NCBI GenBank assembly: GCA_003445035.1
Contig: DLVV01000444.1
Coordinates: forward strand, 1 to 8,102
Source: Planctomycetaceae bacterium
Lineage (GTDB): Bacteria > Planctomycetota > Planctomycetia > Planctomycetales > Planctomycetaceae
Length of the DNA stretch: 8,102 nt
Reading direction: 5' to 3'
In this document: piece by piece, positions 1 through 6,526 of the stretch
Position numbering within the stretch: the first letter of the stretch is position 1
Layout of the letters: every line of letters starts with the position of its first letter
Translations under genes and position numbers: made by a program
Notes under the pieces: model-generated
Databases searched by the model: none
Seen by the model: only the letters and a program-made list of their open reading frames with translations
What the model was told of the DNA's origin: nothing

Positions 1-1330
1 TTCGATGTACCACACCGTCTTCCGCGACGGCGACCGGTACCGACTGTACTACCGCGGATCACAGATCGACCTCTCGGCCGGCAAATACGCGATTCGCTAC
101 AACGTGACCTGCTACGCCGAGAGCCGTGACGGCATTCACTGGAAGCGTCCGGAGCTGGGCCTGGTCGAGTTCCGCGGGTCGAAAAAGAACAACATCATTC
201 TTTCCGGAGAGATCTGCCACGCGTTTGTGCCCTTCAAGGACACCAATCCCGATTGTCCGCCCGAGCACCGCTACAAGGCGATCGTCGCAATCTACAAGCC
301 AACGCGCGGACTGCACGTCTATTCCTCGGCCGACGGGATTCGCTGGTCTCCGATGAGCGACAAGCCGGTGATCACGACCGGGTATTTCGACTCGATGAAC
401 CTGGCGTTCTGGGACACCGTACGGGGGAAATACGTCGGTTTTCACCGGGCTCTGAGAGGGGGGCCCGGCATGCTCAAACCCCCCAGCCACGAGGCCTCGA
501 CCAAGGACGTGATGACCGCCACGTCGTCGGACTTCCTGCAGTGGTCCGAGCCCGAATGGCTCGAATATTCGCCGAAACGCTGGACCAGGTTCTCGACCAG
601 GACCACGCGGTTTTCTCCGTTCGTCCAGCTCTACACCAACCAGGTGCAGGCGTATCACCGTGCCCCTCACATCTATCTCGGTTTCCCGACACGCTACGTC
701 GCCGGTCGCTCGAAACTCACCGGGCTCAACCGGCGGTTATCCGAAAGTGTCGAATACTTCGGCATCGACTACACCGACGGGGGCTTCATGGCCAGCCGTG
801 ACGGGCGTCGCTTCAAGTTCTGGGACGAGGCGTTCATCCGGCCGGGACGACCGGGCCGCGGCCGCTGGGTCTACGGCGACAACTTCCAGGCCCTGGGAGT
901 TGTCGAGACGAAATCGGGTGATCCCGGTGGCCGGAGCGAACTGTCGATGTACGTCGGCGAGGGCCTCTGGCGTCAGTGCAGGCTTCGCCGGTACACGTTG
1001 AGGCTGGATGGGTTCGTCTCGGTCCAGGCGCCGCTCTCGGGAGGAGAGATCGTGACCCGGCCGCTGAAGTTTTCCGGCAACAGGCTGGAGTTGAACGTCT
1101 CGACCTCGGCGGCGGGCAGTGTCGGTGTCGAAATCCAGGACGCGGAAGGTCGGCCGATAGATGGTTTCCGGCTGTCGGACTGTCGCGAGATCTTCGGCGA
1201 CAGGCTGGATGTGGTGGTTGGCTGGACCGCTGGACCGGATGTCGGCCGACTGGCCGGTCGCACGGTGCGGTTGAGGTTCGTCGTCAAGGACGCCGACCTG
1301 TATGCGTTTCGGTTTGTTCCGGGGCGATGA
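1..1330 (+). CDS. GH32/43-like beta-propeller protein, 5' end missing
   Basis: The reading frame is open from the first base. The ATG at position 5 is preceded in frame by a Ser codon and follows no ribosome-binding site, so it is probably internal and the true start lies upstream. Counting from that Met, 441 residues remain. Repeated blade-like motifs of the S-x-DG-x-x-W type occur near residues 40-46 (SRDGIHW), 108-114 (SADGIRW), 174-180 (SSDFLQW) and 264-272 (SRDGRRF). Such repeats are typical of the five-bladed propeller shared by glycoside hydrolase families 32, 43 and 68. After LRRYTLRLDGF (about 327-337), a beta-rich C-terminal region to 441 looks like a beta-sandwich, as in GH32-type proteins. 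No catalytic acids could be assigned with confidence, so hydrolase activity is inference from fold. A role in polysaccharide or sugar metabolism fits the neighbouring dehydrogenase and Gfo/Idh-type genes. It stops at TGA 1328-1330. Confidence 0.7.
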   Translation, partial: SMYHTVFRDGDRYRLYYRGSQIDLSAGKYAIRYNVTCYAESRDGIHWKRPELGLVEFRGSKKNNIILSGEICHAFVPFKDTNPDCPPEHRYKAIVAIYKPTRGLHVYSSADGIRWSPMSDKPVITTGYFDSMNLAFWDTVRGKYVGFHRALRGGPGMLKPPSHEASTKDVMTATSSDFLQWSEPEWLEYSPKRWTRFSTRTTRFSPFVQLYTNQVQAYHRAPHIYLGFPTRYVAGRSKLTGLNRRLSESVEYFGIDYTDGGFMASRDGRRFKFWDEAFIRPGRPGRGRWVYGDNFQALGVVETKSGDPGGRSELSMYVGEGLWRQCRLRRYTLRLDGFVSVQAPLSGGEIVTRPLKFSGNRLELNVSTSAAGSVGVEIQDAEGRPIDGFRLSDCREIFGDRLDVVVGWTAGPDVGRLAGRTVRLRFVVKDADLYAFRFVPGR

Positions 1331-1349
1331 CCCGCCGGCCTCGGGTCGA

Positions 1350-1376
1350 CCGTCGCACCGCGGCGGAGGGTTTTCT
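1350..1376 (+). terminator. weak rho-independent terminator candidate
   Basis: CCGTCGC (1350-1356) can pair with GCGGCGG (1360-1366) across an ACC loop, giving 7 bp with one U-G wobble. AGGG and then TTTTCT follow. The location, 20 bases after the stop of the propeller gene, suits a terminator. The T-run is short and set off from the stem by four bases, so this is only a candidate. Confidence 0.3.
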
Positions 1377-1421
1377 AGGATCGTGGGGGGGGCGTGAACC
1401 CCACCGCAGCAACCAGGCAGC

Positions 1422-1428
1422 AGAGGTG
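1422..1428 (+). promoter_or_regulatory. Shine-Dalgarno that fixes a GTG start
   Basis: AGAGGTG lies six bases before GTG 1435. It picks this codon as the start of the PQQ-like protein, because a signal-peptide-like sequence begins exactly there. The frame is open far upstream, but that part is an out-of-frame shadow of the preceding gene. Confidence 0.65.
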
Positions 1429-1434
1429 CAGAAC

Positions 1435-2796
1435 GTGATCAGCCGAACAGTTTTTCTACGTGGGATCCCCGTCGCGGTCGGATTGACCGTGGCGGTGTGG
1501 ATGGCCGAAGGTTCACTGGTCGCTGCCGACCTGCAACCGGGCCGGCAGGCTCTCGACGGCGGCACCGCACCGGTTTCGGTCATCGAGGCGCCCCGGACCG
1601 GAGGGTACTGGCCGGGATGGCTGGGTCCCAAACGCGACGGCTGGGTCAGCGGTTTCCGCCCACCGAAACGGTGGCCGGCGACGTTGACAAAGAGCTGGCA
1701 GGTGAAGGTCGGAAGCGGTTACGGATCACCGCTGGTTGCCGACAACCGGGTTTACCAGCACGCTCGACAGGGCGCAGACGAGGTGTTGTGGTGCTTTGAT
1801 CTGGCAACCGGCAAAACCCGGTGGCGGCAGAGTTACCCGGCACCGTTCAAGATTGGCGGCGGTGGGGAGTACCACGGCAAGGGGCCGAAGTCGTCGCCGG
1901 TGATGGCCGACGGACGGATCTTCACCATGGGCATTACCGGAAAGCTGATCGCCTGGGATGCCGCGTCCGGCAAGCGGCTCTGGAGTCGCGATTACGACGC
2001 GCGGTTCAAGAAGAGCCACCCGTACTGGGGAGCCTCGACGTCACCAATCGTCGATGACAAGCGGGTGATCGTTCACTTCGGTACGGACGAACAGGGCACC
2101 CTGGTTGCCCTGGACGTGGCCACGGGCAAGGAGATCTGGAGCCAGGGGAAAGACGGACCGTCGTACTCGTCGCCGCTACTGGTCGAAATCCAGGGTGTGC
2201 GACAGGTCGTCGAGTGGAATCACCGGGCACTGACGGGCGTCGAGAGCCGGTCGGGCAAATTCCTGTGGGAGTACCCCTTCCCCCACGTCGGGTCCGACCA
2301 GAACATGCCGACCCCCGTGTTTCACCAAGGGCGGGTGCTGCTGGGTGGTGAGAATCGCGGGATCCTGGGGCTGGAACCCCGCCGCCAGGACGGGGCCTGG
2401 TCGGTCAAGGTGCTGTGGCACCAGAAGAAAGTGGCATTGGATATGAGCTCGGCGGTCGTCAACGGCGAACTGCTGTACGGTTTCTCGCACTACAACAAGG
2501 GCCAGTTGTTCTGCCTGGACATCAAGACCGGACAGGTGCTGTGGCAGGGTCCGGGGCGAACCGGCCGCAACGTGATGTTCCTGTCGATCCCCGGTCACGT
2601 TGTGGCACTGATCGACAACGGCCAGTTGCAGATTGTCTCGGCCAACCGAAAGAGCTTCCAGCCGAAGGCGACTTACCGCGTGGCTGCGGGAGGCACGTGG
2701 GCACCGCCGGTGCTGCTGGATGACGGGGTGCTGGTCAAGGACAAGGACACGCTGACCCTGTGGTCGCTGGCGAGTTTGACCTCGGGAGCCCGGTGA
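1435..2796 (+). CDS. secreted PQQ-like beta-propeller repeat protein
   Basis: A protein of 453 residues starting at GTG, chosen for the AGAGGTG six bases upstream and the signal peptide that follows. Residues 1-31 have a basic n-region (ISRTVFLRG), a hydrophobic core and a likely cleavage site after SLVAA, so export is expected. Blade motifs of the form A-x-D-x-x-[TS]-G-x-x-x-W, typical of PQQ-like/BamB-type propellers, occur near 120-130 (FDLATGKTRW), 173-183 (AWDAASGKRLW), 225-235 (ALDVATGKEIW), 267-278 (SRSGKFLW) and 361-370 (LDIKTGQVLW). An opening WPGWLGPKRDGW (about 59-70) is common in planctomycete members. The family includes quinoprotein dehydrogenases and pure scaffold proteins. I see no clear PQQ-ligand set, so a binding or scaffold role is at least as likely as catalysis. 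Its TGA overlaps the ATG of the next gene, so the two are probably translated together. Confidence 0.85.
   Translation: MISRTVFLRGIPVAVGLTVAVWMAEGSLVAADLQPGRQALDGGTAPVSVIEAPRTGGYWPGWLGPKRDGWVSGFRPPKRWPATLTKSWQVKVGSGYGSPLVADNRVYQHARQGADEVLWCFDLATGKTRWRQSYPAPFKIGGGGEYHGKGPKSSPVMADGRIFTMGITGKLIAWDAASGKRLWSRDYDARFKKSHPYWGASTSPIVDDKRVIVHFGTDEQGTLVALDVATGKEIWSQGKDGPSYSSPLLVEIQGVRQVVEWNHRALTGVESRSGKFLWEYPFPHVGSDQNMPTPVFHQGRVLLGGENRGILGLEPRRQDGAWSVKVLWHQKKVALDMSSAVVNGELLYGFSHYNKGQLFCLDIKTGQVLWQGPGRTGRNVMFLSIPGHVVALIDNGQLQIVSANRKSFQPKATYRVAAGGTWAPPVLLDDGVLVKDKDTLTLWSLASLTSGAR
2784..2788 (+). promoter_or_regulatory. Shine-Dalgarno for the Zn-dehydrogenase
   Basis: GGGAG lies seven bases before ATG 2796, inside the end of the PQQ-like gene. 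It supports 2796 over the in-frame upstream ATG at 2760, which lies deeper in the previous gene and would add 12 residues unrelated to the family N-terminus. Confidence 0.55.
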
Positions 2797-3968
2797 TGGC
2801 GTTGCCGCAATCGCCGTCGGACGGAAATTCCGCGATCCGGGTCTCGACCTTTGACGGCCCGGGCTGTGATCCCGTGATGCGCAGCGTGCCACGGCCGAGC
2901 GTTCCGGATCGCGGGGCGTTGATCCGGATCGAGGCCTGTGGTGTTTGCGGCACCGACCTGCACATCCTGGCCGGACACTGGCCACATCCCCTGCCCTGGC
3001 CACTGACCCTGGGCCACGAACTGGTCGGAGTGATCGAGGAGAAAGGGGCCGGCCTGGATGCCGACTTCATGGGACACGCGTTGTCTGTCGGTGATCGGGT
3101 GATGCTGCCCCCGCTGATGTCGTGCGGCGAATGCCATTACTGCCTGCACTACCCCGAACGCGCCAACAAGTGCCTGAACCCGACCTATTACGGGCGGTAC
3201 ATTCCGTTCGACGAAGCCCCGCACCTGTGGGGGGGCTGGGCCGAGATGGTGTATGTCGACCTGGAGAGACGTCCGGCGACAAAGGTCTACCGGTTGCCCG
3301 AGGGGCTGTCGCCGATGGCCGGCAGCCTGACCGAACCGCTCGCCTGCTGCATCCGGGCCCTGAATCGGGCGGTGGACGTGCGGGGTTTCCGGGCTGGTGA
3401 CACGGTGGTGATCCAGGGTTCGGGGCCGATCGGATTGCTGGCACTCGTTGCGGCCCAGGAGATGGGGGCCGGACGGGTGATCGTCGTCGGGGCGCCGGCG
3501 GAGCCGAGGCTGGCGATCTGCCGGGCGTTCGGGGCGGCCGGCGTGGTGTCGATTGATGAACACGTGACGCCCGAGGAACGGGTGGCGGCGGTTGCCGAGA
3601 TCGTCGGCGGCTTCGGGGCCGACCTGGTTGTCGAGTGCAGTGGGCACCCTTCGAGCGGTCCCGAGGGCATCGAGATGCTTCGCGACGGCGGCACCTATGT
3701 CGAGATGGGACAGTTCACCGACGCGGGAAGCATCGACACCAACTGGCATCGCATCTGCACCAAGGACATCACGATCGTCGGCAGCTGGGCCTTCACTCCC
3801 AACGACATCCCGCTGGGAATCGACATGATGCACCGGGTCGGTGAGAAGTACCCGTGGGAGCTGGCCCAGCAGAGGTTCCCGTTCAGCGTCGAGGGCCTGG
3901 TCGAGGCCACGACGACGGCCCGGGAGCAGAGATGCCTGAAGGCGACGATCGTTCCCGGGACGGCCTAG
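2796..3968 (+). CDS. zinc-dependent medium-chain alcohol/polyol dehydrogenase
   Basis: A 390-residue member of the medium-chain dehydrogenase/reductase superfamily, likely cytoplasmic since no signal is seen. The GroES-like catalytic domain carries the catalytic-zinc residues C51 (in ACGVCGTD), H74 and E75 (in GHE) and probably E180 (in TEPLACC), the pattern seen in sorbitol and threonine dehydrogenases. A structural-zinc lobe has C110, C113, C116 and C126. The last spacing is nine residues, against the usual seven. The Rossmann domain has GSGPIG at 208-213. After the second strand the sequence is VVGAPAEPRL (230-239), with no Asp where NAD-specific members usually have one, so cofactor choice is open. 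The reaction should be NAD(P)-linked oxidation of a secondary alcohol or polyol; the substrate is unknown. The start overlaps the PQQ-like stop as TGATG. The stop TAG overlaps the stop of the convergent gene. Confidence 0.88.
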   Translation: MALPQSPSDGNSAIRVSTFDGPGCDPVMRSVPRPSVPDRGALIRIEACGVCGTDLHILAGHWPHPLPWPLTLGHELVGVIEEKGAGLDADFMGHALSVGDRVMLPPLMSCGECHYCLHYPERANKCLNPTYYGRYIPFDEAPHLWGGWAEMVYVDLERRPATKVYRLPEGLSPMAGSLTEPLACCIRALNRAVDVRGFRAGDTVVIQGSGPIGLLALVAAQEMGAGRVIVVGAPAEPRLAICRAFGAAGVVSIDEHVTPEERVAAVAEIVGGFGADLVVECSGHPSSGPEGIEMLRDGGTYVEMGQFTDAGSIDTNWHRICTKDITIVGSWAFTPNDIPLGIDMMHRVGEKYPWELAQQRFPFSVEGLVEATTTAREQRCLKATIVPGTA

Positions 3969-5095
3969 CCGAACAGTTTCTGGAAACGCTCGAAGTAGGC
4001 CGCCTCGCCCGGACGCTGCGGCAGCTTGACCGGGGCGTCCCAGTCGGCCGGGACGTCTTCCAGCCGGACCGGCTGTCCCTTCTCGACCAGGTGACTTCTC
4101 CAGCCGGCCATGTAGGCCAGTTGCTTCATCAGCACCTGGTCGTAGCTCTGGGGCATTTGGCCCGAGGTGGCCATCTGCTGGAAAGCCCAGATGGCCGGGA
4201 TCCAGAACCCGGTGTCCCGGTACAGTTCGCCTCGGCCGATGCTCAGCGTGAAGGGGCGGCCGTTGCCGTTTTTGTCGGTGTGGATCTGCAGCATTCCCAC
4301 GCCGAAGTTGCCCGAGTGCAACGTGCCGTAGAACGTCCGGCCCTCCTTGTCGTTGTGCTCGAACGTCAGCACCGCCGGTGGCTTGTGCCAGTGCTCGGCC
4401 CGGTGGGCGACCGAGACGATCGGGTTGCCGGCGTCGGTGATGGCCCGGCTGAGAAAGTACAGGCCGTGGGTGCCGTGGGTCGGGTAGTCCTCGGCCCCGG
4501 CGGTGGCATGGTATCCGGAAATCTTTGACGTCTCGGCGTAGTGCCGGGCCTCGGCGACGACCTGGTTGTGGCCGAAGGCCGAGGGAACCAGGATCGGGGC
4601 CTTGTGTTTCCTGGCCAGATCGATGATCGCGCGGGTCTTGGCGACCGAGTTGGCGAATGGCCGGTTGATCAGACACGGCAGCCCCGCTTTCAGATAGGGG
4701 GCCATCATCAGGTGGTTGAAGGCGTGGTTGTAGTAGCCGCCGTCGATCACCGCGTCGACCTTGCCGAGCATGTCGTCGAAGTTCTTGACCGCGGTGGCCT
4801 GGATGCCCTGGGCGAACCCCTTGGCCGACTCGGCGTTGATGTCCCAGCAGTGCGTGATCCTCATGCCGGTGTAGGACATCGGTCCGTTGATCAGACGCGC
4901 CCAGTGAGCGCCCAGGTGAGAATAGACGCTGATGTTGAGCGCCCCGACCCGGAGCGTCTTACGGGGATCGCGATCAACGTCTGCGGCTTCGCCGACCGCG
5001 GTGGCAGCGGCAACGGCACCGCCGGCCAGCAACGTGCCGGCAGCGGGAGTGTCTCGCAGAAAGCGGCGACGGGAGACGGGGGGAGAATCGTTCAT
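3965..5095 (-). CDS. Tat-exported Gfo/Idh/MocA-fold oxidoreductase-like protein
   Basis: A 376-residue protein read from ATG 5095. The frame is open to 5215, but the twin-arginine signal SRRRFL (residues 8-13), followed by an Ala/Gly-rich hydrophobic stretch to about 37, places the start here. The Shine-Dalgarno is weak. An N-terminal Rossmann-like half spans about 47-170 (KTLRVGALN, then THCWD, AVIDGG and LPCLINRP), and a C-terminal beta-sheet half about 190-340 includes THGTHGLYFL (206-215). This layout matches Gfo/Idh/MocA proteins, many of which in planctomycetes carry Tat signals. Two hallmarks are altered. The Gly-rich loop (GxGxxG) reads GALNISVYSH (51-60), and the EKP motif with its catalytic Lys reads NRP (144-146). 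Normal NAD(P) catalysis is therefore doubtful, and a binding or divergent role is possible. The gene is convergent with the Zn-dehydrogenase and divergent from the molybdoenzyme genes. Confidence 0.8.
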   Translation of the reverse strand: MNDSPPVSRRRFLRDTPAAGTLLAGGAVAAATAVGEAADVDRDPRKTLRVGALNISVYSHLGAHWARLINGPMSYTGMRITHCWDINAESAKGFAQGIQATAVKNFDDMLGKVDAVIDGGYYNHAFNHLMMAPYLKAGLPCLINRPFANSVAKTRAIIDLARKHKAPILVPSAFGHNQVVAEARHYAETSKISGYHATAGAEDYPTHGTHGLYFLSRAITDAGNPIVSVAHRAEHWHKPPAVLTFEHNDKEGRTFYGTLHSGNFGVGMLQIHTDKNGNGRPFTLSIGRGELYRDTGFWIPAIWAFQQMATSGQMPQSYDQVLMKQLAYMAGWRSHLVEKGQPVRLEDVPADWDAPVKLPQRPGEAAYFERFQKLFG

Positions 5096-5214
5096 GGTCG
5101 AGTGCCATCCGGAGAAGTAGAATGCGTGGGCGCTGCGGGGTCGGGTTGGCCCAGCATGATACGCGATTCGAGGTGCCGGCTCTCGCTGGTCGGCGTTTTT
5201 TGGGACGGGTGGCA
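5096..5214. promoter_or_regulatory. divergent intergenic region, promoters expected
   Basis: These 119 bases separate two genes transcribed away from each other, so promoters for both should lie here or extend into the ends. On the minus strand TATCAT (5161-5156) resembles a -10 box, but no matching -35 is seen at 17 bases. On the plus strand GGGTGG (about 5206-5211) is a possible ribosome-binding site. No clear operator repeat was found. Confidence 0.35.
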
Positions 5215-6450
5215 ATGACGATGCGTTTTGAGTCGGGTGAATACGATCGACGTGAGTTCATGGCATCAACGGCCGCCCTGGGGACGGGGGCGCTGGGGTT
5301 GGCCGGTCGTAGCGTGTTGGCCGAGGCACCATCGGATTCCTCCCAGGTGGTGACCGGAAAGAACGCGAAGCTGGTCGTGCACAAGTCCGGGATCCCGGTG
5401 CTCGAAACACCGTCCGCGTTGCTCGATTCCCGGATCACTCCGCTGGATGTCCTGTTTGTCCGGAACAACCAGCCCCTGCAGAAGGCTGCCACGTTGAAGC
5501 CGTTTCCCCTGAAGGGCTGGAAGATCGCGTTGACCGGGATGGTCGACAAGCCGCGACGCTTCGACGCAGAGATGCTGGCCGGGATGGACCAGGTCGAACA
5601 CGAGATGGTGCTGCAATGCTGCGGCAACGGCCGATCGCTGTTTGCCGGTTCGGTGAAGGCCAAGGGGACGCAGTGGACGCGGGGCGGGATGGGCAATGTT
5701 CGTGTCAGTGGAGTGCGGCTTTCGAGCGTGATCAGGAAGCTGGGTGTACACATCGGTTCGGGGGCGCGGTTTCTGACCGCCGAGGGCAAGGATGCTCCGT
5801 TGCCGGGCAAGGAGGACTTCGAGCACAGCTTGCCGTTGGATGAGGCGATCGAACACTCGGTGCTGGCCACGCGGATCAACGGGCAGCCGATTCCCGCGGT
5901 TCACGGTGGACCGGTTCGCCTGATGACGCCCGGTTTCTATGGCACCATGCACATCAAGTGGGTCTCAAGGCTGCGATTCGAGAATGGCGAGACCGACAAC
6001 TACAACCAGATTCCCCGCTATCGGGTCCCCCGCAACCAGCTGCAGCCGGGCAAGCCGATCAAGTACACGTTCGCCAACAGCACGGCGTGCTGGCGGATGA
6101 AAACCAAGTGCGTGGTTCTCGCGCCTGAGCCCGATGCGGCCGTGGCGGCCGACAAGCCGTTCACCATTCGTGGAGTGGCTTTCAACGACGGAAGCACTCG
6201 GATTGATTCGGTCCAGTTGTCGACCGACCGGGGGCAAACCTGGAGCCGTGTCCGCCTGGAGGTTCCCCACAGCCGATTTGCCTGGTGCCGCTGGTCGGCA
6301 ACCGTCTCGTTGCCGGCCGGAAAGCGCGAACTCTGGGCGAGGACCGTCGATGCGCTGGGCCGCACGCAACCCCTGGACGGTTCGATTCACTGGAATCCGT
6401 CGGGATACGAGTGGAACGGTGTCGAGAAGATTGCTGTCACGGTCGGCTAG
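5215..6450 (+). CDS. sulfite-oxidase-family molybdopterin protein, Tat-exported
   Basis: A 411-residue protein if read from ATG 5215; ATG 5221 is equally possible and better spaced from GGGTGG. DRREFM (residues 11-16) and the following Ala/Gly/Leu-rich stretch to about 37 form a Tat signal ending near LAEA. The molybdopterin domain (about 75-255) has FVRN (81-84), LQCCGNGR (133-140) with C135 as the expected molybdenum ligand, SGVRLSSVI (165-173) and a conserved block around 231-252 (GGPVRLMTPGFYGTMHIKW) that binds the cofactor in this family. The C-terminal part (about 283-408) fits the Ig-like dimerisation domain of sulfite oxidases, with WSRV and WARTVDALGRTQP. No heme-binding CxxCH and no cytochrome b5 domain are present, so electrons must leave through a partner, as in SoxCD or SorAB. 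Sulfite is the best guess for substrate, but the family also includes other oxidases. It is 76 bases upstream of the iron-sulfur subunit. Confidence 0.85.
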   Translation: MTMRFESGEYDRREFMASTAALGTGALGLAGRSVLAEAPSDSSQVVTGKNAKLVVHKSGIPVLETPSALLDSRITPLDVLFVRNNQPLQKAATLKPFPLKGWKIALTGMVDKPRRFDAEMLAGMDQVEHEMVLQCCGNGRSLFAGSVKAKGTQWTRGGMGNVRVSGVRLSSVIRKLGVHIGSGARFLTAEGKDAPLPGKEDFEHSLPLDEAIEHSVLATRINGQPIPAVHGGPVRLMTPGFYGTMHIKWVSRLRFENGETDNYNQIPRYRVPRNQLQPGKPIKYTFANSTACWRMKTKCVVLAPEPDAAVAADKPFTIRGVAFNDGSTRIDSVQLSTDRGQTWSRVRLEVPHSRFAWCRWSATVSLPAGKRELWARTVDALGRTQPLDGSIHWNPSGYEWNGVEKIAVTVG

Positions 6451-6491
6451 GACACCGCGAGGAACCCGCATCCGTCGGGACATCAGCAGGC

Positions 6492-6520
6492 TTTATTGGG
6501 AAACAGGAGATGTGTAATAT
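6492..6520 (+). promoter_or_regulatory. possible promoter before the iron-sulfur subunit gene
   Basis: TAATAT (6515-6520) resembles a -10 box, and TTTATT (6492-6497), 17 bases upstream, is a poor -35. The local sequence is markedly more AT-rich than its surroundings. If real, transcription would begin at about 6526-6528, on or next to ATG 6527, giving a leaderless or nearly leaderless message. The evidence is sequence resemblance only. Confidence 0.25.
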
Positions 6521-6525
6521 CTCCT
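6505..6525. repeat. perfect inverted repeat abutting a start codon
   Basis: AGGAGAT (6505-6511) and ATCTCCT (6519-6525) are perfect reverse complements across the seven bases GTGTAAT. In RNA the stem could extend by a G-U and a U-A pair to leave a three-base loop. One base separates the right arm from ATG 6527. The left arm contains the only Shine-Dalgarno-like sequence (AGGAG) before this gene, and a -10-like TAATAT overlaps the centre. It could be an operator or an RNA hairpin that controls translation. Confidence 0.6.
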
Positions 6526-6526
6526 T

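Noticed and set aside
458..484. GGGGGG / CCCCCC inverted repeat
   Set aside because: It lies inside the propeller coding region and is explained by codon use in GC-rich DNA.
1383..1404. GTGGGG / CCCCAC inverted repeat and an eight-G run before the PQQ-like gene
   Set aside because: A short stem without a T-run, in very GC-rich sequence. The G run could be a slippage or sequencing-error site, but it lies outside any gene and nothing supports phase variation.
976..1434. Upstream extension of the PQQ-like reading frame
   Set aside because: It overlaps the end of the propeller gene in another frame and has no family similarity. The signal peptide and Shine-Dalgarno at 1435 mark the real start.
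2673..4676. A 667-codon open frame on the minus strand
   Set aside because: It runs antisense to the whole Zn-dehydrogenase and part of the Gfo/Idh-type gene in another frame. It is rich in Arg, Pro and Gly with no recognisable domain, as expected for a GC-rich shadow frame.
3854..5218. Two long plus-strand open frames (3854-4528 and 4541-5218)
   Set aside because: Both are antisense to the Tat/Gfo-type gene, which has a signal and a fold pattern. The plus-strand translations show low-complexity Gly, Val, Arg and Asp runs and no motif.
6466..6480. CCCG / CGGG hairpin after the sulfite-oxidase-like gene
   Set aside because: Only a 4-bp stem and no T-run follows, so it is not supported as a terminator.
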